Origin: Selaginella moellendorffii | Lineage: Eukaryota > Streptophyta > Lycopodiopsida > Selaginellales > Selaginellaceae | Assembly: GCF_000143415.4 (NCBI RefSeq) | Contig: NW_003314450.1 | Span: 32,436 to 96,435, forward strand | DNA: 64,000 nt | Direction: 5' to 3' | Translations under genes and position numbers: made by a program | Shown here: positions 41,942 through 53,261 of the stretch, piece after piece | Layout: every line of letters begins with the position of its first letter | How positions within the stretch are numbered: position 1 is the stretch's first letter | The notes under the pieces: generated by a model | The model's input: only the letters and a program-made list of their open reading frames with translations | The model's database searches: none | What the model was told of the DNA's origin: nothing

Positions 41942-43942
41942 TCATGGCCGATCCATGCTCTTGAGCTCCTCGGACGACAATTCCTCCCCTCCAGTCCCCC
42001 AGTTCCTGACGTCTTCGATCATCTTCACCACATTTCTCATCTTTGGTCGATCCCCTGGCAGCGTCGCCACGCACACCAGCGCAATCTGAAGCATCTCCAC
42101 CATCTCCTCCTCCGAGAACCTCAAGATCCCCTGGTCGAAAACCTCCTCCGTCCACTCCTCCCGGACAACCGACTGGACCCATCGCGGGAGATCCAGCATC
42201 TCGCCCGAGTGATTGCTCCTCCACGGCGCCTTCCCCGTGAGAATCTCCAGCAGCACCACCCCAAACGCGTAGACGTCCGACTGCTGCGTGAGCTTCCTGG
42301 TGGCGGACAGCTCCGGTGCCCGATAGCCCACCGGGCCCAACGCCGACTCGGACCCCGGCCCCAGCATCTGGGCGATGCCATAGTCCGCCACCCGGGCTTC
42401 CATAGAGCGCGAGAGGAGAATGTTGGAGGATTTGATGTCGCCGTGCACTACTTGGCCCCCCAGCGACTCGTGCAAGCAAGCGATCCCTCTCGCGGCGCCA
42501 AGCGCTATCCGGAGGCGCATGGACCAGTCCAGAGATATCGACTGTTGTGTCTCACCACCTTTTGAAGGAAAACTTAGTATACAAAGACGAGGAGAAAGAA
42601 ATCCGGGTTGCTTACCATGAAGCTGCGCCGCTAAGCTTCCCATTGGGATGAACTCCGTCACCACGAGCTTCTCCGTCTTGGAAAAGTAGTAGGCTCTTGG
42701 GACGTGGAGATTTTGATGCTCGATCTCTCCAAACACCGCCATCCTCTTCTCAAACTCTTTGCTTCCCAGCTCAACTCCTTTGATCCTCTTGACCGCCACC
42801 ATTTGCCCGTCCTCCAGCACCGCCCTGTAGCTCGTCCCAAGGCTCCCCTGCCCCATCATCTCCGCCGATGCCCGCAAGAGATCCTCCAGGCTAAAGTTGT
42901 TCTTACTCGTCTTGAGGAAGACCAGTTGCCCGGCTTGAGCCTCGGCGCTCTTGTCCGAGCTCGAGAACTCCCTCGTGAAATCGTCGGAGCTGCTCACCTC
43001 GGCCTTGGGCTTGGGACTCCGGGCCGAGGCTGCCGATATCTCCCGCTTGTGCTGCTTGTGCCAGTAGCACAGCATGAACAGTGTCGTGAGCACTGCCAGG
43101 AAGGCCACATCGCCAATGACGAGCGCAAGAATTGCGCCAAGACTAAGTCGTCTCCCCGGCTTCGTTTGAGTTGGCGCTGCCGGCCTACTTGGAGTTGGCT
43201 CTGGAGATGCCGGGGCGGAGCAAACAAATCCCAGAGGCCTCCCACAAAGATCAAGGTTGCCCGAAAAATCCTGTGGTGGAAGCTGCGCGAGAGTCTGTGG
43301 GATTTGTCCGCTAAGGCTGTTGTTGGCGACGCTGAAATCCACGATGGAGCTGCCGCGCTGGATTGCCGGAATTTTACCTGTGAAGGAGTTGTTCTGGACG
43401 AGAAAAATCTTGATGCGTGGAAGGCCCTCTAGAGACTGCGGCAAGCTTCCGTTGAGGGTGTTGTAGGAGAGATCGACGCGGACCAAGCGAGGCCAGGACT
43501 GGAAATCCCACGTAATCGGGCCCGTGAATCGGTTCCTTTGCAGCACCAAGCTCCGGAGCTTCCTGCATTTGATGAGATCGCCGGGAAGTGGCCCGGAGAG
43601 AAGATTCGACCTCAGACTGAGAACCATGAGCTCGTCCAGGGATCCAAGAACGCCGGCAGGGACAGCTCCGGAGATCCCCACGCCCGGGAGATTGATCTTG
43701 AACACTCTTTCCCGAATTTCACTTACACTGCCGTTGGAAGACCCGATCGTGGCGTTGATGCACGTAATCCCTTGCCAGCTACAAGGATCCCGCTGCGTGC
43801 TCCATCCAAGAAGATTGGAGGGGTCCGTGGCATTGCGAAACGCGACCAACGCGCTCAAATCCTGCTCCAGCATGGCGGCATCCGCGAGAAAAATCCCAGA
43901 TAACACCAGCGCTGCGCACAACAAGCCGCATCGACAATACAT
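41942..43942 (-). CDS. LRR receptor-like kinase, LRR-III type, probably catalytically weak or dead
   Basis: Exons 43942-42616 and 42558-41942; 647 aa. ATG 43942 gives a signal peptide (MYCRCGLLCAALVLSGIFLADA); the frame upstream has only TTG. Extracellular: N-cap (WSTQRDPCSWQGITC), five or six LRRs, C-cap NLDLCGRPLGFVC, Pro-rich juxtamembrane (PASPEPTPSRPAAPT), membrane helix LGAILALVIGDVAFLAVLTT. The kinase begins LEDLLRASAEMMGQGSLGTS; the lysine is kept (VAVKRIK), but HRD is HGD (VVHGDIKSSN) and DFG is DYG (ADYGIAQ), as in many LRR-III receptors classed as inactive. The 57-nt intron 42559-42615 is in frame and stop-free, so an unspliced form would add 19 residues next to the hinge. Relatives act in pollen tubes and cell-wall signalling. 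Confidence 0.9.
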   Translation of the reverse strand: MYCRCGLLCAALVLSGIFLADAAMLEQDLSALVAFRNATDPSNLLGWSTQRDPCSWQGITCINATIGSSNGSVSEIRERVFKINLPGVGISGAVPAGVLGSLDELMVLSLRSNLLSGPLPGDLIKCRKLRSLVLQRNRFTGPITWDFQSWPRLVRVDLSYNTLNGSLPQSLEGLPRIKIFLVQNNSFTGKIPAIQRGSSIVDFSVANNSLSGQIPQTLAQLPPQDFSGNLDLCGRPLGFVCSAPASPEPTPSRPAAPTQTKPGRRLSLGAILALVIGDVAFLAVLTTLFMLCYWHKQHKREISAASARSPKPKAEVSSSDDFTREFSSSDKSAEAQAGQLVFLKTSKNNFSLEDLLRASAEMMGQGSLGTSYRAVLEDGQMVAVKRIKGVELGSKEFEKRMAVFGEIEHQNLHVPRAYYFSKTEKLVVTEFIPMGSLAAQLHGKQPGFLSPRLCILSFPSKGGETQQSISLDWSMRLRIALGAARGIACLHESLGGQVVHGDIKSSNILLSRSMEARVADYGIAQMLGPGSESALGPVGYRAPELSATRKLTQQSDVYAFGVVLLEILTGKAPWRSNHSGEMLDLPRWVQSVVREEWTEEVFDQGILRFSEEEMVEMLQIALVCVATLPGDRPKMRNVVKMIEDVRNWGTGGEELSSEELKSMDRP

Positions 43943-44591
43943 TTCCAAACCCAAGAAACTCCAAGAATCAAGACGCCGCGCCGCCTCTTCTTCCTGCTCT
44001 TGCGATCCTCGCGACGAATATCAGATATTTCCCTGCCGGATCGCTGTCTCATTTGCAAGGGAAGGCGCTTGGAGAGCGATCCAATAGCTTTCTTGGAAGA
44101 ACCCTAAACCTTAGAAAGAGCTAGACCCGCACATAGCCGCGTTGTCGCTTAACTGCTGGAAAGCTGGAGGTCCGCCAAATGTGGAGTAACGTTAAAAGTC
44201 ATCAAAATTTCACTATTACTAACTTTTGGCGGAGCTCCGCTTGTCGCGTAGCTAGGAGAAATCGCAACGGGCCGGCCGGCCACGCGTGACGCGCCTAATT
44301 CAAATTGGCGAATATCCTTACCGTTGACAAGAATATACTACACGATGGCGCGAAAAGATTAACAAGCTTCAGAAGATTATATAAGCTCTAGATTTCTTCT
44401 CTAAGATTATGGGGAATTCCTCTTTAGATTATAGCGACCATCTAGAACTCTTCTCTAGATTATAGTGACCATCGATAGCACCCAACTGGAACTCATCCTT
44501 TCGACCAAACCAGTAGCGCAGGGACGAAGAATTAGTTGCTCTATCCATCCAAAATCCTATAATCCTCCTCTAAAGCGCCCCATTCTCTCTT
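43943..44591. other. Upstream region of the LRR-III gene
   Basis: Promoter space plus the APR 3' flank. Apart from the short tandem repeat listed separately, no feature recognised. Confidence 0.45.
44421..44478. repeat. 31-bp tandem duplication
   Basis: tctttagattatagcgacca and tctctagattatagtgacca lie 31 bp apart with matching context (ccatctagaac / ccatcgatagc). A third, weaker copy starts near 44394 (ttcttctctaagattat). Confidence 0.7.
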
Positions 44592-46597
44592 CTACATGAA
44601 GGACATGACGAACGAGTGGAGCGAATTGATGTCCCTGCGCTCTGATGGATACTTGATGAACTTCGTGCTGTTCTTGGGGAAGAAGAGGATCGTCGGGAAC
44701 GTCGTCATCATCAGCTCTTGCTGGCACATCATCTTGTTCACACCATCGGCACGGAACTTGGCAATCTGGAAAAGAAAAATCGATCATGTTCTACTCTGCG
44801 GAAACAACGCGATTTTTACTTACGTAGACTGGTGTGCCTTCGAGCCTCGTGGCGAGTTCCTTGTATGCGGCATCCATGGCCTGAAGAGAAGGGAAAAAGG
44901 ATCAAGAATGTGAGAACATCGAGAAAGAACTTGTAAAGAGAAAACGGGATACCTGGCAATGTGGGCACCAGGGGGCGTACAGGCACACGACGCCGGACTT
45001 TTCACGCGACGTGGTCTTGCCGAGAGCTCGCATTTCTTCACGACTGAATTTGATGATCGACGGATTGTTGTAGAGATCACCGCCGAATTCTTGTTGCCTA
45101 CGGTAAGGCCGGACGTTGTTCATGTTGCCCTGATAGTATGAGAGAACAATGTTCAGCTTTAACTTTCACAGATCAAAGAGAAAGAAGAACTTGCCTTGTT
45201 GATACCCAGCTCCTTGGAGTTGGTTTCCTCCCACCACCACCGTCCCTCTCGCTCGTGCTGCCATGGGAGGATTGATCTCGTGCAAGGCTCACATCCGATC
45301 GAAGCGAACCCCTGCAAAATACATGAAGCAAAATGGAAAAAGAAAGCAAAATCACCTTTGTATGAAGTTCATTGATCGGCACGTTCATGTTCGTGAGAAA
45401 TCTCCAGATCTCATTATGCGACATACTCGCCAGTGGGTTCCATTTCAGCAGAGTTTCTGGACCATCTCGGCCATCAAAAGATGGATCAATCTGAAAAACA
45501 CAACAAGAGAAAATTAGAAACAAAGAGGATTTCGCAGAGCTTCCTTACCTGGACAACAGGCAATTTTCCACGAGAAACTGGGAGTTGGTCCCGACGCTGG
45601 CCAGTGATCCAGGAGCGAAGGCCTTGCAGCTTCTTCGACAAAGGCCTGATCCTGCGAATGTTGCAGCACTCTTCGTGTCCGTCCTGGTAGAAGGAGAACA
45701 TCCCTTTGTCTTTGGTCAACTTCTCAACTTCTCCAGCGTCCGGGAAAACATATTCTATTTGGATGTTGTAATGCCTCTCAACTTCGGTGAAGAACCGGTA
45801 CGTCTCAGGATTCATCCTTCCAGTATCCAGCGTGAACACTCGGTATGGTCGCGCGGATTGATGCGCAATCTCAATGAGCGCGACATCCTCAGCTCCACTG
45901 GTCGAAAAGAGGAAATGCAAATGAGAGACTACTTGCAAAGCAGTCGCAAAAAGACGTACCCAAAAGCGATGGCAATGTCATTGCCATACATTCCCAACGC
46001 ACGATCCATGATCTCCAAGGGAGAACAGGTGTTCATCTCTTCCGCCAGCTTCTCAGGATCAAGCTCGATTTCTCCAGACTCTGAAAGAAAAACAATAAGA
46101 TGAGCTTCTGAGACAGAAGATAACAAACTTACCAGCTGGAGGTGGCTTAGCGGGCTGAAGAGCCTGTTGAGCTGGAGTGAGAATGGGTTTGAGTGGAACT
46201 TGCTCAGGCTCCGCTGCAACTTCAGCACTAGCCACCGCGCAGTAAGCTCTCATTGATAGACCTCCTTGCCTGGGAAGCCATACTCGCGAGCTGGACTTAA
46301 AAGTCGACTGGAGACTCGTTTGTTTGAGACCAGAGCCTGTAAAAACGCACATGAATAACAAAAATCACTTAAAAAAACGCACAAGAAAAAAAAAAGCATC
46401 TCGAGACCACAAACACACAAGAACATCAAGAACAACAAACAACAAAAAGGATAAACCCCAAATTCGCATCTACATTTGCTCTTCTTCCTCCTCTAAAACC
46501 CTCACACTTAAACCCTATACCCTGGCATTCCCTCGAGCATACCTGACGAGACCAAGGGCACGCTGCAGCTCGCGGCGGGCCATGAGACGGCCTCCAT
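44592..46597 (-). CDS. APR: 5'-Adenylylsulfate (APS) reductase, plastid, thioredoxin-fused
   Basis: Reduces APS to sulfite in plastid sulfate assimilation, using glutathione through its C-terminal thioredoxin-like domain. Exons 46597-46543, 46336-46133, 46080-45960, 45897-45549, 45490-45356, 45311-45195, 45129-44953, 44880-44824, 44765-44592; 462 aa. A Ser-rich transit peptide is followed by the reductase: [46 protein letters not shown] (iron-sulfur CC), WITGQRRDQ, and SIGCEPCTR with the catalytic and cluster cysteines. Thioredoxin part: [10 protein letters not shown] (CPHC). The intron after HKGN-equivalent GINK uses a GC donor (aag|gcaagt). The usual SGAED loop reads GGAED because the split codon is GGT. 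A second in-frame ATG at 46741 would add 48 Ala/Arg/Pro-rich residues; I prefer 46597 but cannot exclude the longer form. Confidence 0.94.
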
Positions 46598-47031
46598 GGC
46601 GGCGATGCGAGGCGACGGCGGCGGCGGAGTGGCAGCGGCGCCTCGAGCAGGAGGCGATGGAGTGGCGGCACCGCCTACTGCTGCCGCTCGAGCGGCGGAA
46701 CGAAGGGCAGAGGGCGCTAGAGGGATCCTCAACCGCAGCATTATCGCCTAAACCAAACCAAGGAGGAAGAGACAGTAGCGCCGTGGCTTAACCCAATGCC
46801 AATCAAAATGGGAGAAAGCGACTATAGGGTTTTAGGGGTTTTAGCCCGAGATATTATCTAGGGTTCTTACGCTTTTAATCTCGGCCGTCCACCGCCTGGA
46901 TCCACGGCCAGGATCGTCCTCCGGCTTGTGCTGGCCTCTGGCCGCCCGATGAAGATAAGGGCTTTGGAAAATATCTGGCTTTCAAATTTCGAATATTCCT
47001 CGCGGGGGTTTTAGGGCTTTTTAGCGCGGCT
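46598..47031. promoter_or_regulatory. Bidirectional promoter, APR / DUF1350 gene, with evening element and telo-box
   Basis: 434 bp between divergent start codons. It contains the exact evening element AAAATATCT at 46968-46976 and a telo-box-type tagggttttaggggtttta at 46826-46844, with another tagggttct at 46860. The evening element drives dusk-phased expression in angiosperms; its use here is inference. Confidence 0.55.
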
Positions 47032-48608
47032 ATGGCGTTGCGCTGCGCTCCAATCGCCGAGCGCCCAGGTCTGTCTGCGCGTCAGTCGATTTTTCGTGTT
47101 CTAGGTCGTGGCTCGAGGAGGATTGGTGCAATTCGGGATTCCTTGGCGTTCCCATACGAGAATGTGGGCGACTGCTTGCTTTACACTGCTCCAGACGCGA
47201 TGGCGAGGAAGAAGAAGCCCAAGGCGCTTGTTCAATTCCTTGGGGGGGCATTTATCGGCGCTGCTCCAGAGCTGACTTACAGGTAGAAGAATTCTTCTAG
47301 TCTTCCCTTGCGAATAGTTCTTTTGTTTTCGTGTCAGCTATTTTATTGAGCTCCTTGCGAAGCAGGGATTCTTGATCATGGCAGCTCCTTACAACGTTAC
47401 TTTCGATCACGAGTTATGTGCTCGACGAATTCACGGCAACTGGAGCTCGTCTTTGAATTTGCTTGCACAATCGGGCTGCGAATTGTTTGGGCTCTCTCCA
47501 AGTGATGTCGCCGAGCTTCCAGTGATAAGTGTTGGTCACAGGTATGTCTATCTGTTTGCATTGTTTCTGTTCGTAAAGACTTTCCCTCCTTCTCTTGCTC
47601 ACAGCAACGGGGCACTCATGCAGGTTTTGATAGGAAGCTATTGTATAGACGAAAAGCTTCCAAAGGTGAGATTTTTTTTTTCCTTTGCTTCTGTATTTCT
47701 GGTAATGACATGGTTCTAACACTAACAGGCCAGTGCAATAATCTCTTTCAACAACAAGCCTGCGGTTCAGGCTGTTCCATTTTTTGATCAGGTCTTTCTC
47801 CGAGCTACATTTTGATTGATTGATTAATTTTCCTCCAGTTAGGACCGACCTTATCCTCAGTAGCTCAAGGCTCACCCGTGATGGCCTTTGCGGAATTTTT
47901 AACAGGTAATATATTTTTTCTCCACAACCTCAAGCTGGATGGCTGGTTGTAGAGGAGACAATGAAAGCCATAGCGGATCCACCATTTCCTTTGCCACCGG
48001 GCATAGAGCGAGAAAGTCTGGAGCCTGTGAGGAGATTTATTCAACAAATTCCGTCTGTCTTCGGTCAGGTTTTTACTCTTGGTTTTTATTTCTTCAAAGT
48101 TCTTCTCATGTTTTAAAGTTTGACAGGTTGCTGATGGAGTCTCCGAGTTTAAACCCACTCCAGAGCAAAACAGAAGCTTAATTTCCAGCAGTTACGCAGT
48201 TTCTCATACTCTCCTGGTAAGAAAAGTGTTTTTTTTTCCCTGCCATTGGTAATCAATCACTTCGTCAGGTGAAATTCTCCGTGGACACTATCGACGAGAC
48301 TGATTCTCTCGAAGCCCTGCTAAGACCGCAAGTAGACAAGATTGGAGGCACGCTCAGGAAGATGGCCTTGACTGGAACACACGCAACACCACTCTTACCT
48401 GTAAGTCTCCCAGGATTTCCAAAGCTACGAAGAAACGAGCCTCAGGCCTTCGTTTTCCCAGGATTTGAAGCTAGAACCAGGAAAAATCTACACTCCGGTC
48501 GATGCCGTGAGCCAGGCAGTGAGAAAAGCCGCTCTCGCAGACGTAGAGAACTTGGCGAGAAAGATTGGAGACTGGTTTGAAGAGCTCCGAAGTGATGCTC
48601 TTCTTTAG
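47032..48608 (+). CDS. DUF1350 family protein (alpha/beta-hydrolase-like, plastid-type)
   Basis: Exons 47032-47282, 47338-47541, 47605-47665, 47729-47791, 47839-47905, 47935-48068, 48127-48216, 48269-48400, 48462-48608; 382 aa, phases agree. The N-terminus is basic and Ser-rich (MALRCAPIAERPGLSARQSIFRVLG), plausibly a plastid transit peptide. Core: ALVQFLGGAFIGAAPELTY (family signature), LLAKQGFLIMAAPYNVTFDH, then VGHSNGALMQ, a GxSxG nucleophile elbow whose serine codon is split by intron 2, and SAIISFNNKPA. DUF1350 is shared by plants and cyanobacteria and is structurally an alpha/beta hydrolase; no substrate is known. The Asp/His partners of a triad were not assigned. Confidence 0.87.
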
Positions 48609-49087
48609 AGCTTTCGTGGAAATCCCTTTGCCGTGCATTCTTTGAAGAGAATTTTCTTACCTCGCAGAGAAAACTCAATCTGGTGGAACTTTTCTATTAG
48701 GCTATTAATTAAGATAAGCAAATGCTTGGTCAAGCCGGGGCATAAAATATCAATATCGTCCTCCATTGCAGGAGATTCCGTCCCTTCCGGATGACGTGGC
48801 AGCTCTTAAGAGAGATGGAATATGGTGTATCGTCCAATGCTCCTAGTTAGAAGCGTCTTCTAGGTCTGGTAGAGCCAGTGTACCACTGCGCTAGGGTTTT
48901 CGTGCTCGCGCTCTGGAGCGTGGCGCAGCGCCTACGGCCGTAGCCGCAGCTCAGATCGAGGAGATTTTGGCGGCCAGCTGCCATGCGGAGCCCAGCGCCG
49001 AGGCCGATTCGCCGGGCAATCGCGTGGATTCACCGGTTTTGCTTGCTGGATGACACTTGAGGGGGAAATTTCATGCCGCGGTAAGCC
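48609..49087. other. Intergenic between DUF1350 and kinase genes
   Basis: Promoter and leader of the kinase gene. Nothing else recognised. Confidence 0.45.
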
Positions 49088-51626
49088 ATGGAGGTGGATG
49101 GGAGTGAGAATGGGTGCGACGCCAATGAGGCTATGGATTGGGCGCCCCATCAGCAGCATAGGAATACCAAGCAGGAAGTTCTTACTGAGATTCTCCAGCG
49201 TCTTGTAGAGGAGGGTCACGAGGAAGCCAGTGAGCCAGGCTTCGCTGATGAGCTGCGTGCTCACTTTGCTCGTCTCCCTACCAGGTAGAAAGTTTTTTAC
49301 ATGGTCTGGAATTTCTGTTCTTGGGTTTGAGAGGGAGATCGTTTCTTCCTTGCAGGTATGCTTCAGATGTTAGGAAAGACAGGGCCCAAGTCGTGCTCAT
49401 CCATAAGAAAATGTTGGAGGAAGCTGAAAATCCAAAGAATTTGCCTGTTCTATATGTCCGAGCTGTGTCTGTACGCATTGCTTGCTTGTCTTTCCTTCTT
49501 TCCGTTGTTAACTCTTTTCGTGTTTCTGTAGGTCGAGAGGCCTGATGCGAGCTCCATGAATTCTTCTCCAGCTGATTCGCCATCATATTCACCGTCTTCT
49601 AAGGCAGAGTAAGGATTTAGTTGACCCATGCGCTTGTTGTTGATTTCTCGTTCTTTACAGTTCTCACTCTCCTCCTGCCTTTGAAGGAAGACTTCTCACC
49701 CCGACGAGCAGCATGTGTTCCACGTACGTAAATACTATACGCATTTCTATCGTTGATGCGATTGAAACCCGTCATTGCAGTCCAAGGATAGGAGACATGC
49801 AAATGCACGAAGTGACATTTTCTACTGTTGATAAACCAAAACTTCTTAGCAAGGTTAAGATCTTTTCAGAGTTTGAACTGCCGTGATAATATTTTGCTTG
49901 CAGCTCTCCACGATACTTGCAGACGTAAACCTGCATGTATGGGAGGCTCACATATTTTCTACAATTGATGGTTACTCTCTTGACGTTTTTGTAGTATATG
50001 GCTGGCATACCGAGGTAGGACCGCCTGATCGAAACTCGTAACTTCAGAGCCAAGATCTTTGGCTTACAGAGTTTTGCACTTGCTTCCTAGAATATCAAGG
50101 ATTTAGAACAAGCACTAAGAAACTCCGTCGCCTGTATGGAGGTTAGTTTGTGCTCTTGAGTTTTTCTTGGATCTAACTTTACCATACTTCCTGCCAGGAA
50201 GGGGTGTGGCTGCGAAGCTCGCCATCGACATCGCCATCTGTATCACCATCGTCTTCACCCGACTCAATCATTGCACCGCAAGCGGGAACTAATGGGTGGA
50301 AAATACCTTTGGACGCTCCTGATGATTGGGAAATAGATTCCAGCCAGTTGAAGCGCATTAAGAAAATTCTCCCTTCTTCAAACGGTGACATGTACGTACA
50401 TAGTAAAATTCTCTTTCACGGAGCTAATTCTGCCACAGATACCGAGGTACATTTTGTGGCCAAGACGTTGCAATCAAGGTTATCAAGCCAGAAACTTGGA
50501 CCGAGCATTTGCAAGAGTTTGTCCACGAGATTGCTATCATGCGGTACGCTGATTTCTCTATACATTAAACTCTTATAGGTTTGGTTTCAGGAAAGTCAGA
50601 CACAAGAACATCGTACAGTTTATTGGTGCATGCACAACACCTCCAGATCTCTGTATAGTGACGGGTTAGTACTCGAATTGCATTTAACGTAACCTCTGAT
50701 AAATTAATTTGTTTCGTGCAGAATATATGTCCGGCGGGACTGTGCATGACTACTTACAGAAACAAAAAGGCAATCTTCACCTCTATGTTCTGCTGAGAAT
50801 TGCCTTAGACATTGCGAAGGGCATGGACTATTTGCATCAGAACAACATCATTCATAGAGATCTTAAAGCGTCCAGTTTACTCATGGATGAGAATGGGGTA
50901 TGTTGCAGTTCTTCTAGTTATATGCTCCACTGAGGTTTTTTCAGGTTGTCAAAGTAGCAGACTTTGGTGTCGCTCGTATTCAAGATCAAGATGGAATAAT
51001 GACGGCTGAAACAGGAACGTATCGATGGATGGCTCCGGAGGTATTGTTGCCTCTTGTGTTATAAGTTCTCAAGTTCTTTCTGTTTTATTGTTTCAGGTAC
51101 TTGGACACAGTCATTACGATCAGAAGGCGGATGTGTTTAGCTTTGGCGTGCTGCTGTGGGAATTGCTAACAAAGAAGGTGTGTCCTTTTCCTTTAAAGCG
51201 TAGCGTGCATAAAAGATGGTTATCACTGCTGCAGGTTCCCTACGAGCTAATGACACCATTTCAGGTTGCTGTCGGAGTACTCCAGGAGGTAATCTCCGAC
51301 ATTCCCTGAGGCTGTGTATGCTTACCCTCTGCATGTGTCACACATATAGGAACTAAGACCAACGATCCCTCAAGATGCCCATCCAAAGTTCTCTCAGCTA
51401 CTTGAGTGGTGTTGGCGAACAAATCCTGCTGACAGGCCTGACTTTTCCGAAATCACGTTGGTCCTAAAGGACATTATGTCGGAGGTGAGTCGGGCACTCA
51501 AAACTGTTTTAACACTGGACTGATCACGCAGCTTTCCAGATTGAAGAATCCTCTCCGAGAGAGAGAAGCAAACAACCACAAGCGCTTGGATTCTTCTCGT
51601 TGAAGCGCGGTTCCAAAGTTTTGTAG
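49088..51626 (+). CDS. ACT-domain Raf-like Ser/Thr/Tyr kinase (STY8/17/46 type)
   Basis: Sixteen exons: 49088-49284, 49356-49470, 49532-49608, 49661-49723, 49781-49853, 49904-50014, 50091-50141, 50198-50391, 50439-50543, 50591-50664, about 50723-50897, 50945-51040, 51097-51177, 51235-51288, 51350-51484, 51540-51626; about 550 aa. An N-terminal helical region ([20 protein letters not shown]) is followed by a Ser-rich linker, an ACT domain ([40 protein letters not shown]) and a kinase of Raf-like group C. Kinase motifs: [81 protein letters not shown]. The glycine loop is poor (ILPSSNGDI). The end [12 protein letters not shown] mirrors STY proteins. In Arabidopsis these phosphorylate chloroplast transit peptides in the cytosol. 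Confidence 0.9.
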
Positions 51627-51968
51627 CATCTTTCTTATTGACGCCCCTTGCCTAGGTGGAAGATTGGTGTGGCCGGTACTTGCCTTCGTCTTGGGGTACC
51701 TAGCACGTACGTTCTCTTCCTGGTTTCTTGTAGATATTAACGCTGAGTTTGTATTTCTATGCCTACGGAGAAATGCTATCTGAGTTTAAGATCTGAGTTT
51801 GACGTGGCTATAGATATTCCGAGTTGGCTTGCTGACGGGTACAGAGTAGGGTCTTAAAAGGGAGCGAAGAGCAGAGGTAAATTTCTAGTGGGCAGCATTC
51901 GTTTGGCGTCTTTGTTTTCCAGACTGACTCTCAGCGCATTCTTATGTTTCAGGCAGTAGCCTCGAGGA
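51627..51968. other. Intergenic between kinase and membrane-protein genes
   Basis: About 340 bp of 3' flank and leader. No feature recognised. Confidence 0.45.
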
Positions 51969-52878
51969 ATGGGGGCTCTCGCAGCACAGTCTTCACTCGC
52001 AGCAAGCGTATGTTTGATCTTACTTTGGCTTCGTTTGAACTTTTCTTGACTTGGCTTTGCAGGTTCAGAGTTTTCGCTACCAATTCAGTCAGGATAGACG
52101 AATTCCCCATGATTCAGCGTCTACGTTAGCGCCCTCCAGAGTGTCGTTGAGAAGGGTCGGTTTCGCTCGTAGAAGCACAGATGGGACAACGGAACCGGGT
52201 ACAGGTAGCAATGCCAGGGTAGAAGAGGAACAGGAAATCTCTCCCAAGGTCGCCATCTCGAGCCCGTTTGCCGGTGGGAAGATATCGTCAAGGCTTGCAG
52301 CTGGAAAGGCGGTGCAGCAGCGAGAGATTGCCAAAACAACACCAACCTCGAGCTCTTCCTCGTCGCCACCTTCGGTGCTCGACTCCTCGGATTACAGCAA
52401 GCGATTTCCTAGCCCACCCGCGTCACCTTTCTCCATAAAAAATGGAGGTTCCGTCTCCAGCGACAAGAAGGTCCCAGCTCCAACTTCGAGCTCCGTGGCC
52501 AAGCCATCGACTACAAAAGCGTCGAAAGCTTTTCCAGCTCCAGCCATTTCCAGCCCCTTCGACAAGAGTCCCCTGCAGACTCCCCCGCGAAAGAGGAGCA
52601 CGGGAGACATTGACGAGCGGATCCTAGCGTCGAGGAAGGAGATCTTGGACACGCTGTGGAAGGAGAGGCGGCAGCAGCCAAGGATGGTGAACGCAGCACC
52701 GGCGGACATCTTCGACGATCCAAAGCCTTCCGAGTCTGACAAGGAGTACAAGTTTGAGCTCATCAGGGGGACTCGTCCCATCGTTCTCATCATCTCCTTC
52801 TCACTTATTGCGGCTCTCATGTTTGGGACTGCATTTGTGGCGTGGAAGCTTGGAGCTTTCCACTACGATGAACTTTAG
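51969..52878 (+). CDS. Unknown plastid-type protein with one C-terminal membrane helix
   Basis: Exons 51969-52007 and 52063-52878; 284 aa. The start MGALAAQSSLAASVQSFRYQ and the following Ser/Arg-rich, acid-poor stretch look like a chloroplast transit peptide. The middle (about 60-190) is disordered, Ser/Pro/Lys-rich, with the repeated word ISSPF (AISSPFAGGK, AISSPFDKSP). Then a helical conserved-looking part: DIDERILASRKEILDTLWKE, and near the end GTRPIVLIISFSLIAALMFG (membrane helix) and AFHYDEL. A tail-anchored thylakoid or envelope protein is plausible; I do not recognise the family. Confidence 0.65.
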
Positions 52879-53261
52879 CTCAAAGTAGAAAAGTTAAAGT
52901 CAATGCAACTTAAAAATTTACTACTTAGAAATATTTAGTTGTTTAAATTAAAATGAATTTCACTTATTTCAAATGAATAAATTTCGTATTTCAAGCCAAG
53001 GCGAACAGAATGGAAAAGCTCCAGGCACTTAGCTCGTCACCGGCAAAGAGAAGAAAAGGGAAAAAGAAAAAGAAACCTGGAATCTGCTACAGAAAATGAA
53101 CAGCAAACTCGACTAGCCGAAGTGGAAGCTCGTGCTGATGCTCAAGTTGTAAACATAACTAAGGTGTATGTTGTCGATCGAGAGGACGTTTAGACATATA
53201 GAAAACAGCTTAAACAGTTTGTTAAATAAAATTCCAAACCCTAAACCCAATAAGAGTTGAC
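52879..53261. other. Intergenic
   Basis: AT-rich 3' flank, then a short stretch (53080-53195) with a protein-like frame reading RLAEVEARADAQVVN and ending VDREDV-stop. It may be a lost 5' exon of the pseudogene that follows; too short to call. Confidence 0.35.
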
